DNA of 64,000 bases from Choristoneura fumiferana (lineage: Eukaryota; Arthropoda; Insecta; Lepidoptera; Tortricidae), in contig NC_133482.1 of assembly GCF_025370935.1 (NCBI RefSeq), positions 13,900,847 to 13,964,846 on the forward strand, written 5' to 3'. This document shows, one piece after another, positions 22,901-31,878 of the stretch (position 1 is the first letter of the stretch; each line of letters starts with the position of its first letter). The notes beneath the pieces were generated by a model. It was not told where the DNA came from. It saw only the letters and a program-made list of their open reading frames with translations, and ran no database searches. The translations under genes and the position numbers were made by a program.

Positions 22901-25900
22901 TTCATGTACACCATCTATTAAATTACAGAAAAAAACATGTTTAGTTACAAACATCTGCAATTGTTTGAAAAATGTCGCGGACAGATTAGTGTCGGTAAAA
23001 AAGTTGATTGGCCCAATTAACAGTGTCTTGTCGAGCCAGAATTGCAATTGCAATCGAGTTAGCATTCATAGTCAAAATACCACAAACGGGACTTATCACG
23101 CTATTATTATACAAGTAATATTTACCTCGACGTTTCGGCAACGTTACAGTTGCCGTGGTCACGAGTAGACTGAAGTGTGGGGTGTTAGCATTGTTAATGG
23201 GAGTTTTGGTTATCCGCAAACTAAGTTTTACCGATCAAAATAATCCGAATTTTGGTAAAAAAAATATCTGCTTATATGCAATTACAAAAAATGAATCTTT
23301 CAATGAACTATACAAATTTGAATAATAACAATGAACTACATAAACTTGTCATTCTCCTGCGGTACTATTGACACTGAAGGAGATATGATTTATATTATTT
23401 CAAAAAAGTACATTACCCGCATGAACGTAATAATACGTACAATTAGTGATGAACTGGACATAATTATTTCTGGTCCTAATTCCATTTATAAAAATGACAG
23501 ACGGCCTAACCTTCGTAGCCAACATGAAGCCCAGTTTAACACGGATCTCCTCAAATCAGTAATGTATTTCAAATTGTCATGGTCTGGTCACAAGTGGATG
23601 ATGTCTATGAAATGGGGCATAGTTATGTTGAAACCCGTTTTGTGTATTGTTCATTAGTTTAAATATGTGCTACCACGAATGAGTATTCTCCCTACCGGCA
23701 ACACATTCATTACCCGACTGCCCGAAGGAGCAAGAGAAGGTTTTTCGAGCGTATTTATGTAAGTATGTACCTATGTACGTAAGTATGTATGTAAGTATGT
23801 ATGTATGTATGTATGTATGTATGTGGGTATGTACGTCCATTTCTTTGGTCCTCGCTGCAGTCTAAATTGGTAAACGGTTTTTAACATATGAGGTATCATT
23901 GGATTCGTCATAACTGTCGGAGTGACACAGTCTATATTATATTTCAATATGGCGTCTGCGAAAAAAATATTTTGTATTGTAACAATATGGCTATCAAATG
24001 AAAGCTAATAACTAGCCCAAAGCCCATTCTAAATATATATGGGTTATAATACTTTTAATCTACCGTTTTCATATAAATATCAAAAAAGTGTAAAATAAAA
24101 CATTAAATTAAAGAAATCAAAAAACCCGACTGCCAAAACTAAAAGGAAGAAAATAAGTCTAGTGGTCTAGAACTCTGTTAAGTAGCTAATTTAAAGTTCA
24201 ACAGTCGGGACCCATTTAAATCGTGACGCTCAAATAGTCTTAGTACTTAATGGGTCCCGACTATTGAACTTTAAATTAGCTACTTAACAGAGTTCTAGAC
24301 CACTAGACTTATTTTCTTCCTTTTATTTATCTTTATGGAAACACCACAATGGTGCCTAAATAGCCCATTTGTTTGGTTCCAGTCAAGAATGGAGTGGGTG
24401 GTTGCCCGCGCAGACGACATCCTCAACTGGGGGCGAAAGGGTTCAGTCTGGCCCCTAACCTTCGGCCTAGCTTGCTGCGCTCTGGAGATGATGCACTATG
24501 CGGGGCCTCGGTACGTGATTACCTCCAAGTACCCAGCATAAAGAGAGACATAGGAGAGGTTGGGGCTTGTTGCTTAAAATACAGATGCACGTATAAAGCC
24601 AAATCAAGTAAATTAAGTTTTAGCGACGTGTTGACGTGTATGAAATTGAATTTAAAAATCCATAAGCGATTTTCCGTCAATATTATTTTAATTAAAACAC
24701 CACAAACGGGACTTATCACAGCTTAACACACGATTTATATTTACCTCGACGTTTCGACCATATTACAGTGGCCGTGGTCACGAGTAGGAGTGGCGTAGCG
24801 TGGAGTTGAGTCTACTCGTGACCACGTTCACTGTAATGTGGTTAAAGGTCGAAGTAAATAAAATTTGGCAATTGCAATAAAAAAGTCCTGTAATCATTTA
24901 CCGGTGTGTACAGTCACTGAACACACCAGTTAATTATTCCAGGTTTTTTTTTACATAAAAACTGACCGCGGTTGACCCCTATTTCACCTGATGTTATTAT
25001 AAGTGCAGATGAGGCCAAAGGTGTATCTCACTGGTTCAGTAACAGCTTATTCATTTAGCCTTGAAGAGCCCTAGATTGTAAATTTTTTTTATTTCAATTG
25101 TCAAATTTTGCACGCATTTGTCGATATTCAGTGTACCGCGTGAACCGCGTCAAAGGCATGGCATAACTCCGTTTTGAAATGATCTGCTGAAATACCCCGT
25201 GTTTTGAATTAAATACAAATCAAAACATCTTTGTGTTTATAATCACAAATCTGATAATTAATATCTTTGTTAAAAAACATACACCAAGAATATTAGCAAC
25301 TGTCAACTCGATAGATACCATTATGAATGGAGTGAGAATGTGATCACTAGTAAAGACCAACGCATCCTTATTACCAGTACTAGAGATCAGCATTATTATG
25401 AGGCAAATAAAGTGAAACGGATACACCAGGATCATAATCTTGTAATAGGAGCGCGCCTCGGTTATCGCCACGGCATCGTTTGGCTTGTTTACTTGTTGAA
25501 TAATTAAACTACCCTCTTAGCTGTAGGTGAAGGGGTTAATTTTAACGTTAATAGTGAGGTAATCGATGGTAATTTCTTGAAGTGCTTCTTGAAAAATAGC
25601 AATAGACGATCAAGTACCCCAGTTGTTAGAGAACCTAACTATGAAGCTTGAGGGCCCGGATTCGAATCCCCCAGTCGAGTCGGGACAGTATGAAAAATAA
25701 GAATGTTTGTTTTCGAGTCTTGGGTGTTTAAATATATATTTAAGTATGTATCTGTATATTTAAGTATTTTTATCCGTTGCCTAGTACCCATAACACAAGC
25801 ACAGCTTACTTTAGCGCTAGGTTATTTGGTTTCAAGTGCCCTATTGTTTTTTTTAATACGAATTACATGGTTGTACTTGTAAATGCTTGGATGTCATACT

Positions 25901-28455
25901 TGTAGCAGCAACTTACTCGTATTTATTAAACCAGATCAAACGCCATTTTCTAAGTGCTAAAATTAAAATAGATAATTTTCAAGGCAGAAATTAACATCAG
26001 ACAAAGTTATCTAAGTAAAATTAAACAACTTGGAGAGAGTTTAATGAAAATTAATTATTGTTTGGGAACTACTGAAGCGTATTTGCCAGTTCTAATAAAA
26101 GATTAACGCTTCTACATCTGCGGTAAATTCCGCCATAGGAACTAGAAGGACTCGTATTTCGGTGTTTAAGTATAGAGGATTAGCAGTGGCTATGTAAGCG
26201 GTATGTGTGCGAGATAAAGCTAGAATAACAATACCACGAGAGCAGGTACAGTCCCCTGCATTAATATACACAGTGCAGCAAGCAAAAATATCTGACACGT
26301 CCTACCGGCCTTAGAAGCAGACTCGTATTAGATATTTTGCACGCTATGTTGTGTCAGATATTGGTGCTAGTAACACTACTGTAAGGCAAGTAAGCATTTA
26401 CTAAGTTTCCACTTTTCTATGCAGTTAGTACCGAGAAGTGGATAATTGTATTAGGTATACGAGAAGAATCATAAATGAAATAAAATGTTTTTTTTTTATT
26501 CGACTGGATGGCAAACGAGCAAGTGGGTCTCCAGATGGTAGAGATCAAATGGCGTTAAAAAACTTAATTTTGTGTACATCCCCCTCAGCTACGACATGGA
26601 CCGTTTCGGCATGGTGTTCCGCGGGACGCCGCGTCAAACGGACGTGATCATAGTGGCGGGTACCGTCACCAACAAGATGGCGCCGATCCTGCGCAAGACA
26701 TACGATATGATGCCGGAACCGCGCTGGGTTGTATCCATGGGCAGCTGCGCCAACGGCGGCGGTTATTACCACTACACTTACGCCACTGTGCGGGGATGCG
26801 ACAGGATTATACCTGTAAGTTATTTTTCTACTGTTTTGGCGCCATTAACCATTCAATAAGTCCTGGTAACTTGGATGGGCAGCGTTCGGGAAACTTCGTG
26901 ATGTCTTCTCGTCCAATATTCCGCAGTGCCTGAAGACTAGTCTTCGACCAGTGTGTTTTGCCAGTGATGACTTATGGCGCTGAGACGTGGTCCTTGACTA
27001 TTGGCCTCTTAGAGAGGCTCAGAGTCACGCAACGAGCTATGGAGAGAGCTATGCTTGGAGTTTCTTTGCGCGATTGCGAATACGGAAATTCGTCGAAGAA
27101 CTAAAGTCATTTACATAGTTGGAAAAATATGCAAATTGAAGTAGCAATGGGCAGGCCATATCGCTCGAAGAACAAATAACCGTTGGGGGAGAAAAGTCCT
27201 CGAGTGGCGACCACGAACCGGAAGACGAAGCGTTGGCAGCTGGACTGAAGACATCATGAGAGTTGCGGGAAACCGGTAGATGCAAGTAGCGAGTTGTCGT
27301 TCATTGTGGCGTTCTAGGGGGGGGGGGGGGCTTTAACCAGCAGTGGACGTCTTCCGGCTGATGATGATGATGAAGTCCTGGTAGCCTAGTTATGTGGTCT
27401 CTAAAACCAATGGTCGAGGTCTCGAGCTCCGGCTCGCACCTCATTGAGTTTCTAGAATTTTAAGTATGTGCGAAATTAAACGCACACCTACGAAGAAATT
27501 CAATTGTGTTCAGCGCAGCGATACAACTCGCGTGCGTATCGCGTTTGTATCGATACAAAAAGCCCCCAAAAACATTAAAAATGGCTAAGGAACAACGCAT
27601 TTTGTTGAAAATGATGCCATCATTTATTCCCTTCATTGGATCGTTACCTTACTTCTCCAATATCCATCCAATTACACGAAAATATTAAGAGATAGATAAG
27701 AGAGCGAGCGTTCAAACAAATCAAAATCTTTCTTTGACTATCAAATAACGAATAAAGTAATATTGAAATTGGATGTTTATTACGTTTTTCTTTGTTACAC
27801 ACTTTCATGAAATTATATTTACGCAGTCTAGGATAATAAATATTGGTCATGCGTTATAATAACTTTATACATTTTGAATGCGATCGTTGCGTGCGTTGCT
27901 AAGATAGACAAACTTTTTAAGCGCGTTCTAGACGGATGTAATCCAGCGTCCTAATAGGTTAGATACGCTACATTTCAAAGAAGCATAATAAACAGTTAAA
28001 GGTGGGACCACACCGCTGCTCAAAATACGCCGGCAGTGCGGAATACCAATGACGCGCCGTAAACATCACGACTCTGTGGAGAGCATGTGGTAAAGTCGTG
28101 AAGTTTACGGTACGTCACAGCGATTCCGCACCGTCAGCGTATTTGGACCAGCGTTGCAGAGGGCATGCGATAAAATCGTGACGCTTACGGCACGTCACTG
28201 CAGATACGTATCGTCTCCGTAATTTGAGAAACGGTGTCGTCGCATTCCATCAAATCCATGGATGCTATGTACAGGTAAAGTTCCTTAGTTAACCTATTCT
28301 GTTAGGTTAGATGCTTGATGATGATGAAACCATTTCAGGTGGACATCTACGTACCAGGCTGCCCACCGACAGCTGAGGCGCTGCTGTATGGGATGCTGCA
28401 GCTACAGAAGAAAGTAAAACGGATGAGGGTTGTCCAGGCATGGTACCGCCACTAA
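16935..28455 (+). CDS. NDUFS7: NDUFS7, complex I 20 kDa (PSST) subunit, five exons
   Basis: Core subunit of mitochondrial respiratory complex I; it holds Fe-S cluster N2, which passes electrons to ubiquinone in the matrix arm. Exons: 16935-16978, 17245-17464, 24383-24510, 26589-26814, 28339-28455. Intron phases 2, 0, 2, 0; total 735 nt, 244 residues. Residues 1-15 are basic and lack acidic residues except one Asp, as in a mitochondrial presequence; about 16-88 are a variable linker; 89-244 form the NuoB-like core. The N2 ligands are visible as the tandem Cys119-Cys120 (GLACC), Cys184 (GSCANGGG) and Cys214 (PGCPP). The 64- and 30-residue spacings fit the mammalian protein. The C-terminus WYRH matches the usual WYR. 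Some core positions differ from the usual form (AGPR for AAPR, FRGTPRQ for FRASPRQ, APILRKTYDMM for APALRKVYDQM). It could be the main gene or a diverged paralogue like Drosophila ND-20L. Confidence 0.93.
17245..17464 (+). CDS. NDUFS7: NDUFS7 exon 2 (linker), inferred
   Basis: 220 nt with acceptor TTTTTATTTCAG and donor CAG|GTAATG. It completes an Arg codon and gives 73 residues ending ERKYSPFHAPGQ, phase 0, as the core exon at 24383 requires. The segment is basic and Pro/Ser-rich (SFVPSRN, KKAPPVPIHGARMFEKG), as NDUFS7 linkers often are. The longer minus-strand frame here (154 aa) is a shadow. Confidence 0.78.
17545..17663 (+). mobile_element. RTE-type LINE 3' tail fragment
   Basis: The frame reads RWTDDLVKAAGLRW, typical of the C-terminal tail of RTE-like LINE proteins, then SDLSYLRGRPRADDD with a GATGATGATA end. 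It lies in NDUFS7 intron 2. Confidence 0.75.
17664..19464. other. NDUFS7 intron 2, no gene seen
   Basis: Non-coding. At 19213-19274 there is a small inverted repeat (AACAGCTGTTTCATACAAA and GTATGAAACAGCTG). The segment CGGGATGACCGTAAAAGTAA at about 19193 recurs at about 59018. Confidence 0.5.
19465..19590 (+). mobile_element. tRNA-derived SINE, family C
   Basis: The head CCAGTGGTGGCGTAGGGGTA to CCAGCGCTGG has a good B box (GGTTCGATTCC). The tail (CTGGGTTTTTTCTGTTCATC, then CATGTTTCAGTTTGTATTTT) matches the copies at 1420 and 58889. It lies in NDUFS7 intron 2. Confidence 0.8.
19600..21555. other. NDUFS7 intron 2, no gene seen
   Basis: Includes a near-palindrome GTTAGGTTGGTCAACCTAAC at about 20099, echoed by TTGGTTGGCCAACCTAA at about 20215. 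Otherwise unremarkable. Confidence 0.5.
21556..21618 (+). CDS. Candidate cassette exon in NDUFS7 intron 2
   Basis: 63 nt with a good polypyrimidine acceptor (GCTTCCTTTCAACAG) and donor CAG|GTATAG. In the phase-0 frame of this intron it is open for 21 codons: LVIPKKGQINVQLPPIRTLR plus Q. Inclusion would keep the NDUFS7 frame and lengthen the linker before residue 89. No counterpart is known to me in other NDUFS7 proteins, and a 63-nt open frame can occur by chance. Confidence 0.35.
22320..22447. mobile_element. Palindromic MITE, GGGCTACTA family
   Basis: Ends GGGCTACTATGAAATTCG and ACTTCGTAGTATAGCGCC, with an inner GAAGTTCG/CGAACTTC-type inverted repeat and a core CACTCTCGTATTAAATAATA. Copies: 44012-44140, 62851-62936 and 63709-63830. 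Confidence 0.8.
22761..23018. mobile_element. Non-autonomous TIR element, 258 bp
   Basis: The left end AATTGGGCCAGTCAACTATT and right end AAGTTGATTGGCCCAATT belong to a roughly 31-bp terminal inverted repeat with a few mismatches; the inner parts are TTACCGACACT and AGTGTCGGTAA. The small frames inside are not genes. It lies in NDUFS7 intron 2. Confidence 0.82.
23077..23172 (-). mobile_element. Dispersed repeat, possibly Penelope-like 3' end
   Basis: Minus-strand text reads CTACTCGTGACCACGGCAAC, then GTTGCCGAAACGTCGAGGTA, ending near AAGTCCCGTTTGTGGTAT. A stem (GGCAAC/GTTGCC) precedes CGAAACGTCGAGG, which recalls the hammerhead-bearing ends of Penelope-like elements, but the usual CTGATGA box is missing. 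Another copy lies at 24697-24788. Confidence 0.55.
23755..23832 (+). repeat. GTAT microsatellite
   Basis: Runs of (GTAT)n with GTAC interruptions, about 75 bp, in NDUFS7 intron 2. Confidence 0.95.
24140..24325. repeat. Near-perfect 75-bp inverted repeat (hairpin MITE)
   Basis: Arms 24140-24214 and 24251-24325 are reverse complements with one mismatch that I can see; the loop is 36 nt. The outer ends are TAAAAGGAAGAAAATAAG and CTTATTTTCTTCCTTTTA. It lies 57 bp before the acceptor of NDUFS7 exon 3, so a transcript could fold strongly right next to that splice site. Confidence 0.92.
24383..24510 (+). CDS. NDUFS7: NDUFS7 exon 3 (core start, Cys-Cys pair)
   Basis: 128 nt. The acceptor is GTTTGGTTCCAG and the donor CTCG|GTACGT. 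It begins SRMEWVVARADDILNWGRKG and continues through SVWPLTFGLACCALEMMHYA to an Arg split CG|C. It contains the adjacent cysteines that ligate cluster N2. An in-frame ATG lies 48 nt upstream at 24335, but the strong acceptor and the phase-compatible exon at 17245 argue that it is not the start. Confidence 0.96.
24697..24868. repeat. Head-to-head copies of the CGAAACGTCGAGG repeat
   Basis: A minus-strand copy (24697-24788) is followed by a shorter plus-strand copy (24809-24868: CTACTCGTGACCACGTTCAC, then GGTCGAAGTAAATA), forming an imperfect palindrome in NDUFS7 intron 3. Confidence 0.7.
25220..25518 (-). other. Hydrophobic open frame, unassigned
   Basis: After a TAA near 25519 the minus strand is open to a TGA at 25220. 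It reads NKPNDAVAITEARSYYK, then two hydrophobic stretches (IMILVYPFHFICLIIMLIS and a longer one, about ILTPFIMVSIELTVANILG to IRFVII), so it looks like a small two-span membrane protein. There is no ATG near the front (the first is inside the hydrophobic part) and no family is recognised. It may be chance or a fragment of a decayed gene in NDUFS7 intron 3. Confidence 0.25.
25610..25860 (+). mobile_element. tRNA-derived SINE, family B
   Basis: AGAGAACCTAACTATGAAGC then GGGCCCGGATTCGAATCCCC, and a body ending near TTTCAAGTGCCCTATTGTTT. A diverged plus-strand copy in NDUFS7 intron 3. Confidence 0.8.
26249..26381. mobile_element. Mariner-like MITE, relative of 1727-1860
   Basis: Bordered by TA. 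It contains ATATCTGACACGTCCTACCGGCC and GATATTTTGCACGC, the reverse complement of the 1727 copy's interior; its ends are more diverged. Confidence 0.65.
26487..26543 (-). mobile_element. 3' fragment of retroelement family D
   Basis: Minus-strand text ends GCTCGTTTGCCATCCAGTCG followed by an A-run, the 3' end of the repeat at 29709, 33711 and 38961. It is truncated and stops about 45 bp before the NDUFS7 exon 4 acceptor. Confidence 0.8.
26589..26814 (+). CDS. NDUFS7: NDUFS7 exon 4 (core, third N2 cysteine)
   Basis: 226 nt. The acceptor is TACATCCCCCTCAG and the donor CCT|GTAAGT. It encodes YDMDRFGMVF, VIIVAGTVTNKMAP, PEPRWVVSMGSCANGGGYY and RGCDRIIP. The exon is GC-rich against an AT-rich flank. 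A retroelement 3' fragment ends only about 45 bp before its acceptor. Confidence 0.98.
26868..27378 (+). mobile_element. RTE-type LINE 3' fragment
   Basis: Broken by frameshifts. One frame reads VLPVMTYGAETWSLTIGLLE, then TQRAMERAMLGVSLRD, signature text from the end of the reverse-transcriptase region and tail of RTE-clade LINEs; later SGDHEPEDEAL matches the 275-457 copy. It ends in GATGATGATGATGA. A G-run of about 15 lies at 27315-27330. Located in NDUFS7 intron 4. Confidence 0.85.
27385..27505 (+). mobile_element. Diverged SINE fragment
   Basis: TAGCCTAGTTATGTGGTCTC then GAGCTCCGGCTCGCACCTCA, with GTGCGAAATTAAA following. It resembles the head and early body of the GATGAT-tailed SINE family A (44863-45178), in decayed form. 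Confidence 0.55.
27996..28262. mobile_element. Relative of the foldback array at 61980-62422
   Basis: Starts TTAAAGGTGGGACCACACCG and repeats the modules GCATGYGRTAAARTCGTGA and ACGGYACGTCACWGC. The same modules build the larger foldback array. It lies in NDUFS7 intron 4 just before exon 5. Confidence 0.7.
28339..28455 (+). CDS. NDUFS7: NDUFS7 exon 5 (C-terminus, fourth N2 cysteine)
   Basis: 117 nt including the stop TAA at 28453-28455; acceptor ACCATTTCAG. It encodes VDIYVPGCPPTAEALLYGML, then QLQKKVKRMRVVQAWYRH. The frame and ending match the family exactly. An AATAAA starts three bases after the stop. Confidence 0.98.
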   Translation: MDIYVPGCPPTAEALLYGMLQLQKKVKRMRVVQAWYRH

Positions 28456-28457
28456 GG

Positions 28458-28463
28458 AATAAA
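28458..28463 (+). terminator. AATAAA poly(A) signal of NDUFS7
   Basis: Canonical hexamer three bases after the TAA stop, with a T/GT-rich stretch following at 28488-28500. This implies a 3' UTR of only some 20-40 nt. Confidence 0.7.
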
Positions 28464-28535
28464 CGTATTATGTGAGATAGAAACTCTTTTATTATGTTTA
28501 CCCGACTACGCGACGCAAGGGAAAAGGGAAGCCTT

Positions 28536-28633
28536 ATATACTCAGCGAGCGGCACAAAATTTGGCCCACCCTTCATACAAAATTACCGACTCTGCATACA
28601 ATTGAGGGCCAGATTTTTTGCCGCTCAGTATAT
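28536..28633. mobile_element. Hairpin MITE, 98 bp
   Basis: Ends TATATACTCAGCGAGCGGCA and TTGCCGCTCAGTATAT; the inner arms TTTGGCCC and GGGCCAGA continue the inverted repeat. It sits about 75 bp after the NDUFS7 poly(A) signal. Confidence 0.8.
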
Positions 28634-28639
28634 TTAGGT

Positions 28640-29700
28640 ATATGTGCTTACAAGCAATCTTGTGTCTTTCTATCTGTTCCGAATCAATCGAGCTGATTAA
28701 GCTTGAAGGAGCACGTGCGTTTAAAATGCGTCACTTTTGGGGAGCAAATAGAAAATATTAAGACAGTGGTTGATCGTGTGAATTCGAACAACAATTTCAA
28801 AAATTTGGGGAACCAACCCCAAAAAAGAACTAGGTCTCAAGCTTTTAAAAACAAAGGCCTATTGACACACTATACGTGTTAACCTATGTATTGCTCAGGT
28901 CATTTAATTGAAAACTCAAGATAAAAGATAAAATTGTCGAAGTTGCGATGTTATAAAAAGAAACAGAAATTTCAGCTCGGAGCTAATCTTAATGTTTGTT
29001 TTCTCACTTCATATAGAAAGTCCCGGTTGGATAACGAATCAAACAATTAAGCGACCCAACGAGTTTCACTTTTACAAGCATATATTATGAATATTTACAC
29101 GTGGCTCTGTCAATCTGTATGACGCAATAAACACTAAAATCAATGGGATTTTATAATGCGTGTAAACGGCCATTTGTGGTCGTTGGGATAATATTTGTTT
29201 ATAATTAACATGAAGACATTTTCAACCTACATGGTCAAGTTTTTTCTACCATTGAATGGAACCGAACGTCCAGCGAGTATAGTAGCGATTGATCAATAAT
29301 CGATCGATTAATCGTAATATACGGCAATTTGTGATCTAAAAGTCCAAACATACGGCATTATCAAATTTTACAGCACTTTGCATCCTTACTAATATTATAA
29401 ATGTGACAGTGACAGCGAGTTTCTTTGCTTGTGCCGCTTTCATCGCTTAACTACTCAATCGATTATCATGAACTTGTGCCTACATTATAATATTAGAAGG
29501 CGAGAATAAATAATAGGATTAATAAAATAAGATAACTTTTATCCCGGAAAAAATTGTTATTCCCGAGGGCGCATGACAAACGAATAATAATACTTCGCAG
29601 ACTAATGTAGTAAATGAAAATATAGTAGGTAACATTGTATTAAAATAAATACATAGTCACTTCGCGAAATACCTACGCAATTTTCGCTTTTCGATACGGC
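28640..29700. other. No gene seen
   Basis: AT-rich sequence downstream of NDUFS7. Confidence 0.5.
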
Positions 29701-29708
29701 AACTGAAA

Positions 29709-29999
29709 GCAGGTGCAGGGGCAGGTGGTAGGACCTTGTGCAAGGTCCGCCCGGATTGCTACCACCATCTTGCTCGGTAATCCTGCCGTGAAGCAGCAGT
29801 GCTTGCACTGTTGTGTTTCGGCGTGGAGAGTAAGACAGCCGGTGAAATTACTGGCACTTGAGGTATCCCATCTTAGGCCTCTAGGTTGGCAACGCATCTG
29901 CAATACCCCTGGTGTTGCAGATGTTTATGGGCGGTGGTGATCTCTTACCATTAGGAGACCCACTTGCTCGTTTGCCATCCAGTCGAATAAACAAAAAAT
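29709..29999 (+). mobile_element. Retroelement family D, fullest copy
   Basis: About 290 bp from GCAGGTGCAGGGGCAGGTGG to GCCATCCAGTCGAATAAACA and an A/T-rich tail. Copies: 33711-33961 (+), 38961-39240 (-), 26487-26543 (- fragment). The A-rich 3' end and 5' truncation point to a SINE or LINE 3' end. Frames over it on both strands are shared with the other copies and are not host genes. Confidence 0.8.
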
Positions 30000-30811
30000 A
30001 TATATAAGTATTATACTTTTACCAGATTAAAAAGAAAATTAAAAGATTTAGGTAAATTTATAAAAATTAACACCAAACATTGTTTGATGCCAGATAACCT
30101 GGCTTAAAGTAAAGAACACTTAGCTTTGAAGATTTTGAAGTCAGTAATATTACGATTTATAGTTCGGTATAGTAATTAAAACCAAGGGCCGAAATTCGCT
30201 TAATGTCCGGAATTCCGCAGAGCCTTTTAGTTTAATTACATGGACGTTAAGCCCATTTTCCATTGGATTAATCTCGACTGATTCAGTATTCGGACCCGCT
30301 TTATCTCTATAAAGAAGATTCATGATTTGATATCATGAATTCGTGGAATTGCCTTACTTCAGCAGCTATAATAGTGTTTCTAAATTTTCTTTACGAAGAA
30401 AGTAAGATACAAACATAATTTGAATTACACATTGTAATTACTAGATAAGTATGTTTTATGCCTTACACATTCATGTCACTTAAGACATCAATCAAATCGC
30501 CGTTACAAAATGCCACATAGACGAGCAACAGAGCATTCAGTGGTCTCTACATATTGCGTGATTTCTACTATCCTCAATCCTCAAAGAACATTCTAACGGC
30601 GTGGCACTCACAAACTCGCAACCTTCCAGAGTACATATCTTTTTTACTCAATTAGATTTTTTTCTATAAGAAAATTTGTTTGATACTGGAAAATTTTGAA
30701 GCATGTTGTCTAGCACAGGACCTAATAGTTTTTCCAGGGTAAGAAAATCACTTGCACTATCTAACACAACTGAGTATAAACATAAATTCGCCTCAAACAT
30801 CCAACAAGTCA
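30000..30811. other. No gene seen
   Basis: Non-coding AT-rich sequence; the 11-bp direct repeat at its end (30801-30811) belongs to the SINE that follows. Confidence 0.5.
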
Positions 30812-30998
30812 CAAGTACATTTGAAATTTACCACGAGCTTTGCGGTGAAGGAAAACACCGTGAGGTGTGTAGTGACCTACACAAACCTGCGAAGCAATTC
30901 AAAAGTTCCAATCCGCACTGTGGGAACTATGACTCTCATTCTGAGAGGAGGCCTGTGCCTAGCAGTATATAGACTGGGATGATGATGATGATGATGAT
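30812..30998 (+). mobile_element. SINE family A, 5'-truncated, 11-bp TSD
   Basis: Body only (ACATTTGAAATTTACCACGAG through the CTCATTCTGAGAGGAGG motif) ending in (GATGAT)n. It is flanked by direct repeats CCAACAAGTCA at 30801-30811 and 30999-31009, the mark of LINE-mediated retroposition. Confidence 0.92.
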
Positions 30999-31302
30999 CC
31001 AACAAGTCAATGCTTGTTTACACTGAAACTTCCTCTTTACGTCAATTGCCAACGAGATATTTCTCTGACGGTCGAACAGGTGCAATTAGTAAATTCTCTG
31101 TTTCCCAAAATACATAGGCTAAATCGGTACACACGCACCGGAGCAAAACCAGAAGAGATAAGAGTAAATTGTAGAGCTGTAAACAGTCTCATTCGTTCTC
31201 GATTATCAGACCGGATTGCTGACAGCTTCCTCGCTTATGCTGCAGTCAAGCTGAATCTAATGCTCTCACCGTACCTACTGGCACATAAGGTCTCATAAGG
31301 CT

Positions 31303-31478
31303 GCGGGTCCACTGTGGCGGAAACGAACGGAGCGGAGAGGAGACGTGTAGTGATCGACCAATCATATTAGTTGAATCCACATCTCGGCTCCGCCTCATTA
31401 TCATCAGACGTGTAGGGATTGGTCGATCCCTATACCGTCTCCTCTCTGTTCCGCTCGTCTCCGCCTCAGTGGAGCCGC
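31303..31478. mobile_element. Hairpin MITE with about 45-bp inverted ends
   Basis: Ends GCGGGTCCACTGTGGCGGAA and GCCTCAGTGGAGCCGC; the inner arms GATCGACCAATC and GATTGGTCGATC also pair. It is non-coding. Confidence 0.8.
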
Positions 31479-31878
31479 AATTTTAGGCCCTCTAGGCTAG
31501 ATCTTCTAAGAAGTCGCCGCGGGAAGAGATGGGGTCCGTCCTATTCTAACCGAGCAACGGACCAACGACTAGCAAACTATTGGAAATCCTCTACCGTTGT
31601 ATAGTTAAACTGGACATTATGTAGTGGTGTTCCCATAAGTGCCATAAGCTGATCTTTTTTCCACCCCATTACATATATACATTAAAAAAACACATAAGTA
31701 AAGTACTACACGTAAAAATGCTAATAACAAGCAGAAATACCCGTATTACGCAATAAACTCGTTATGTAAATATATTCGTTTTGTACGATTTATTTTTACC
31801 TGCCGCGGATCGCGTGCTGTTTTTTAATCACAGTTTACAAAATTAGCTTTGCTATTTATAACTTAGGTTAGTCTAGTT

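Noticed and set aside
24335..24541. In-frame ATG at 24335 as the NDUFS7 start
   Set aside because: A strong acceptor lies between it and the core, and upstream exons join in phase, giving a presequence that this start would lack.
29602..29940. Repeated frame with LLALEVSHLRPLGWQR, seen at three loci
   Set aside because: It is retroelement family D in non-coding orientation-independent copies, with different frame breaks in each; no evidence of a protein.
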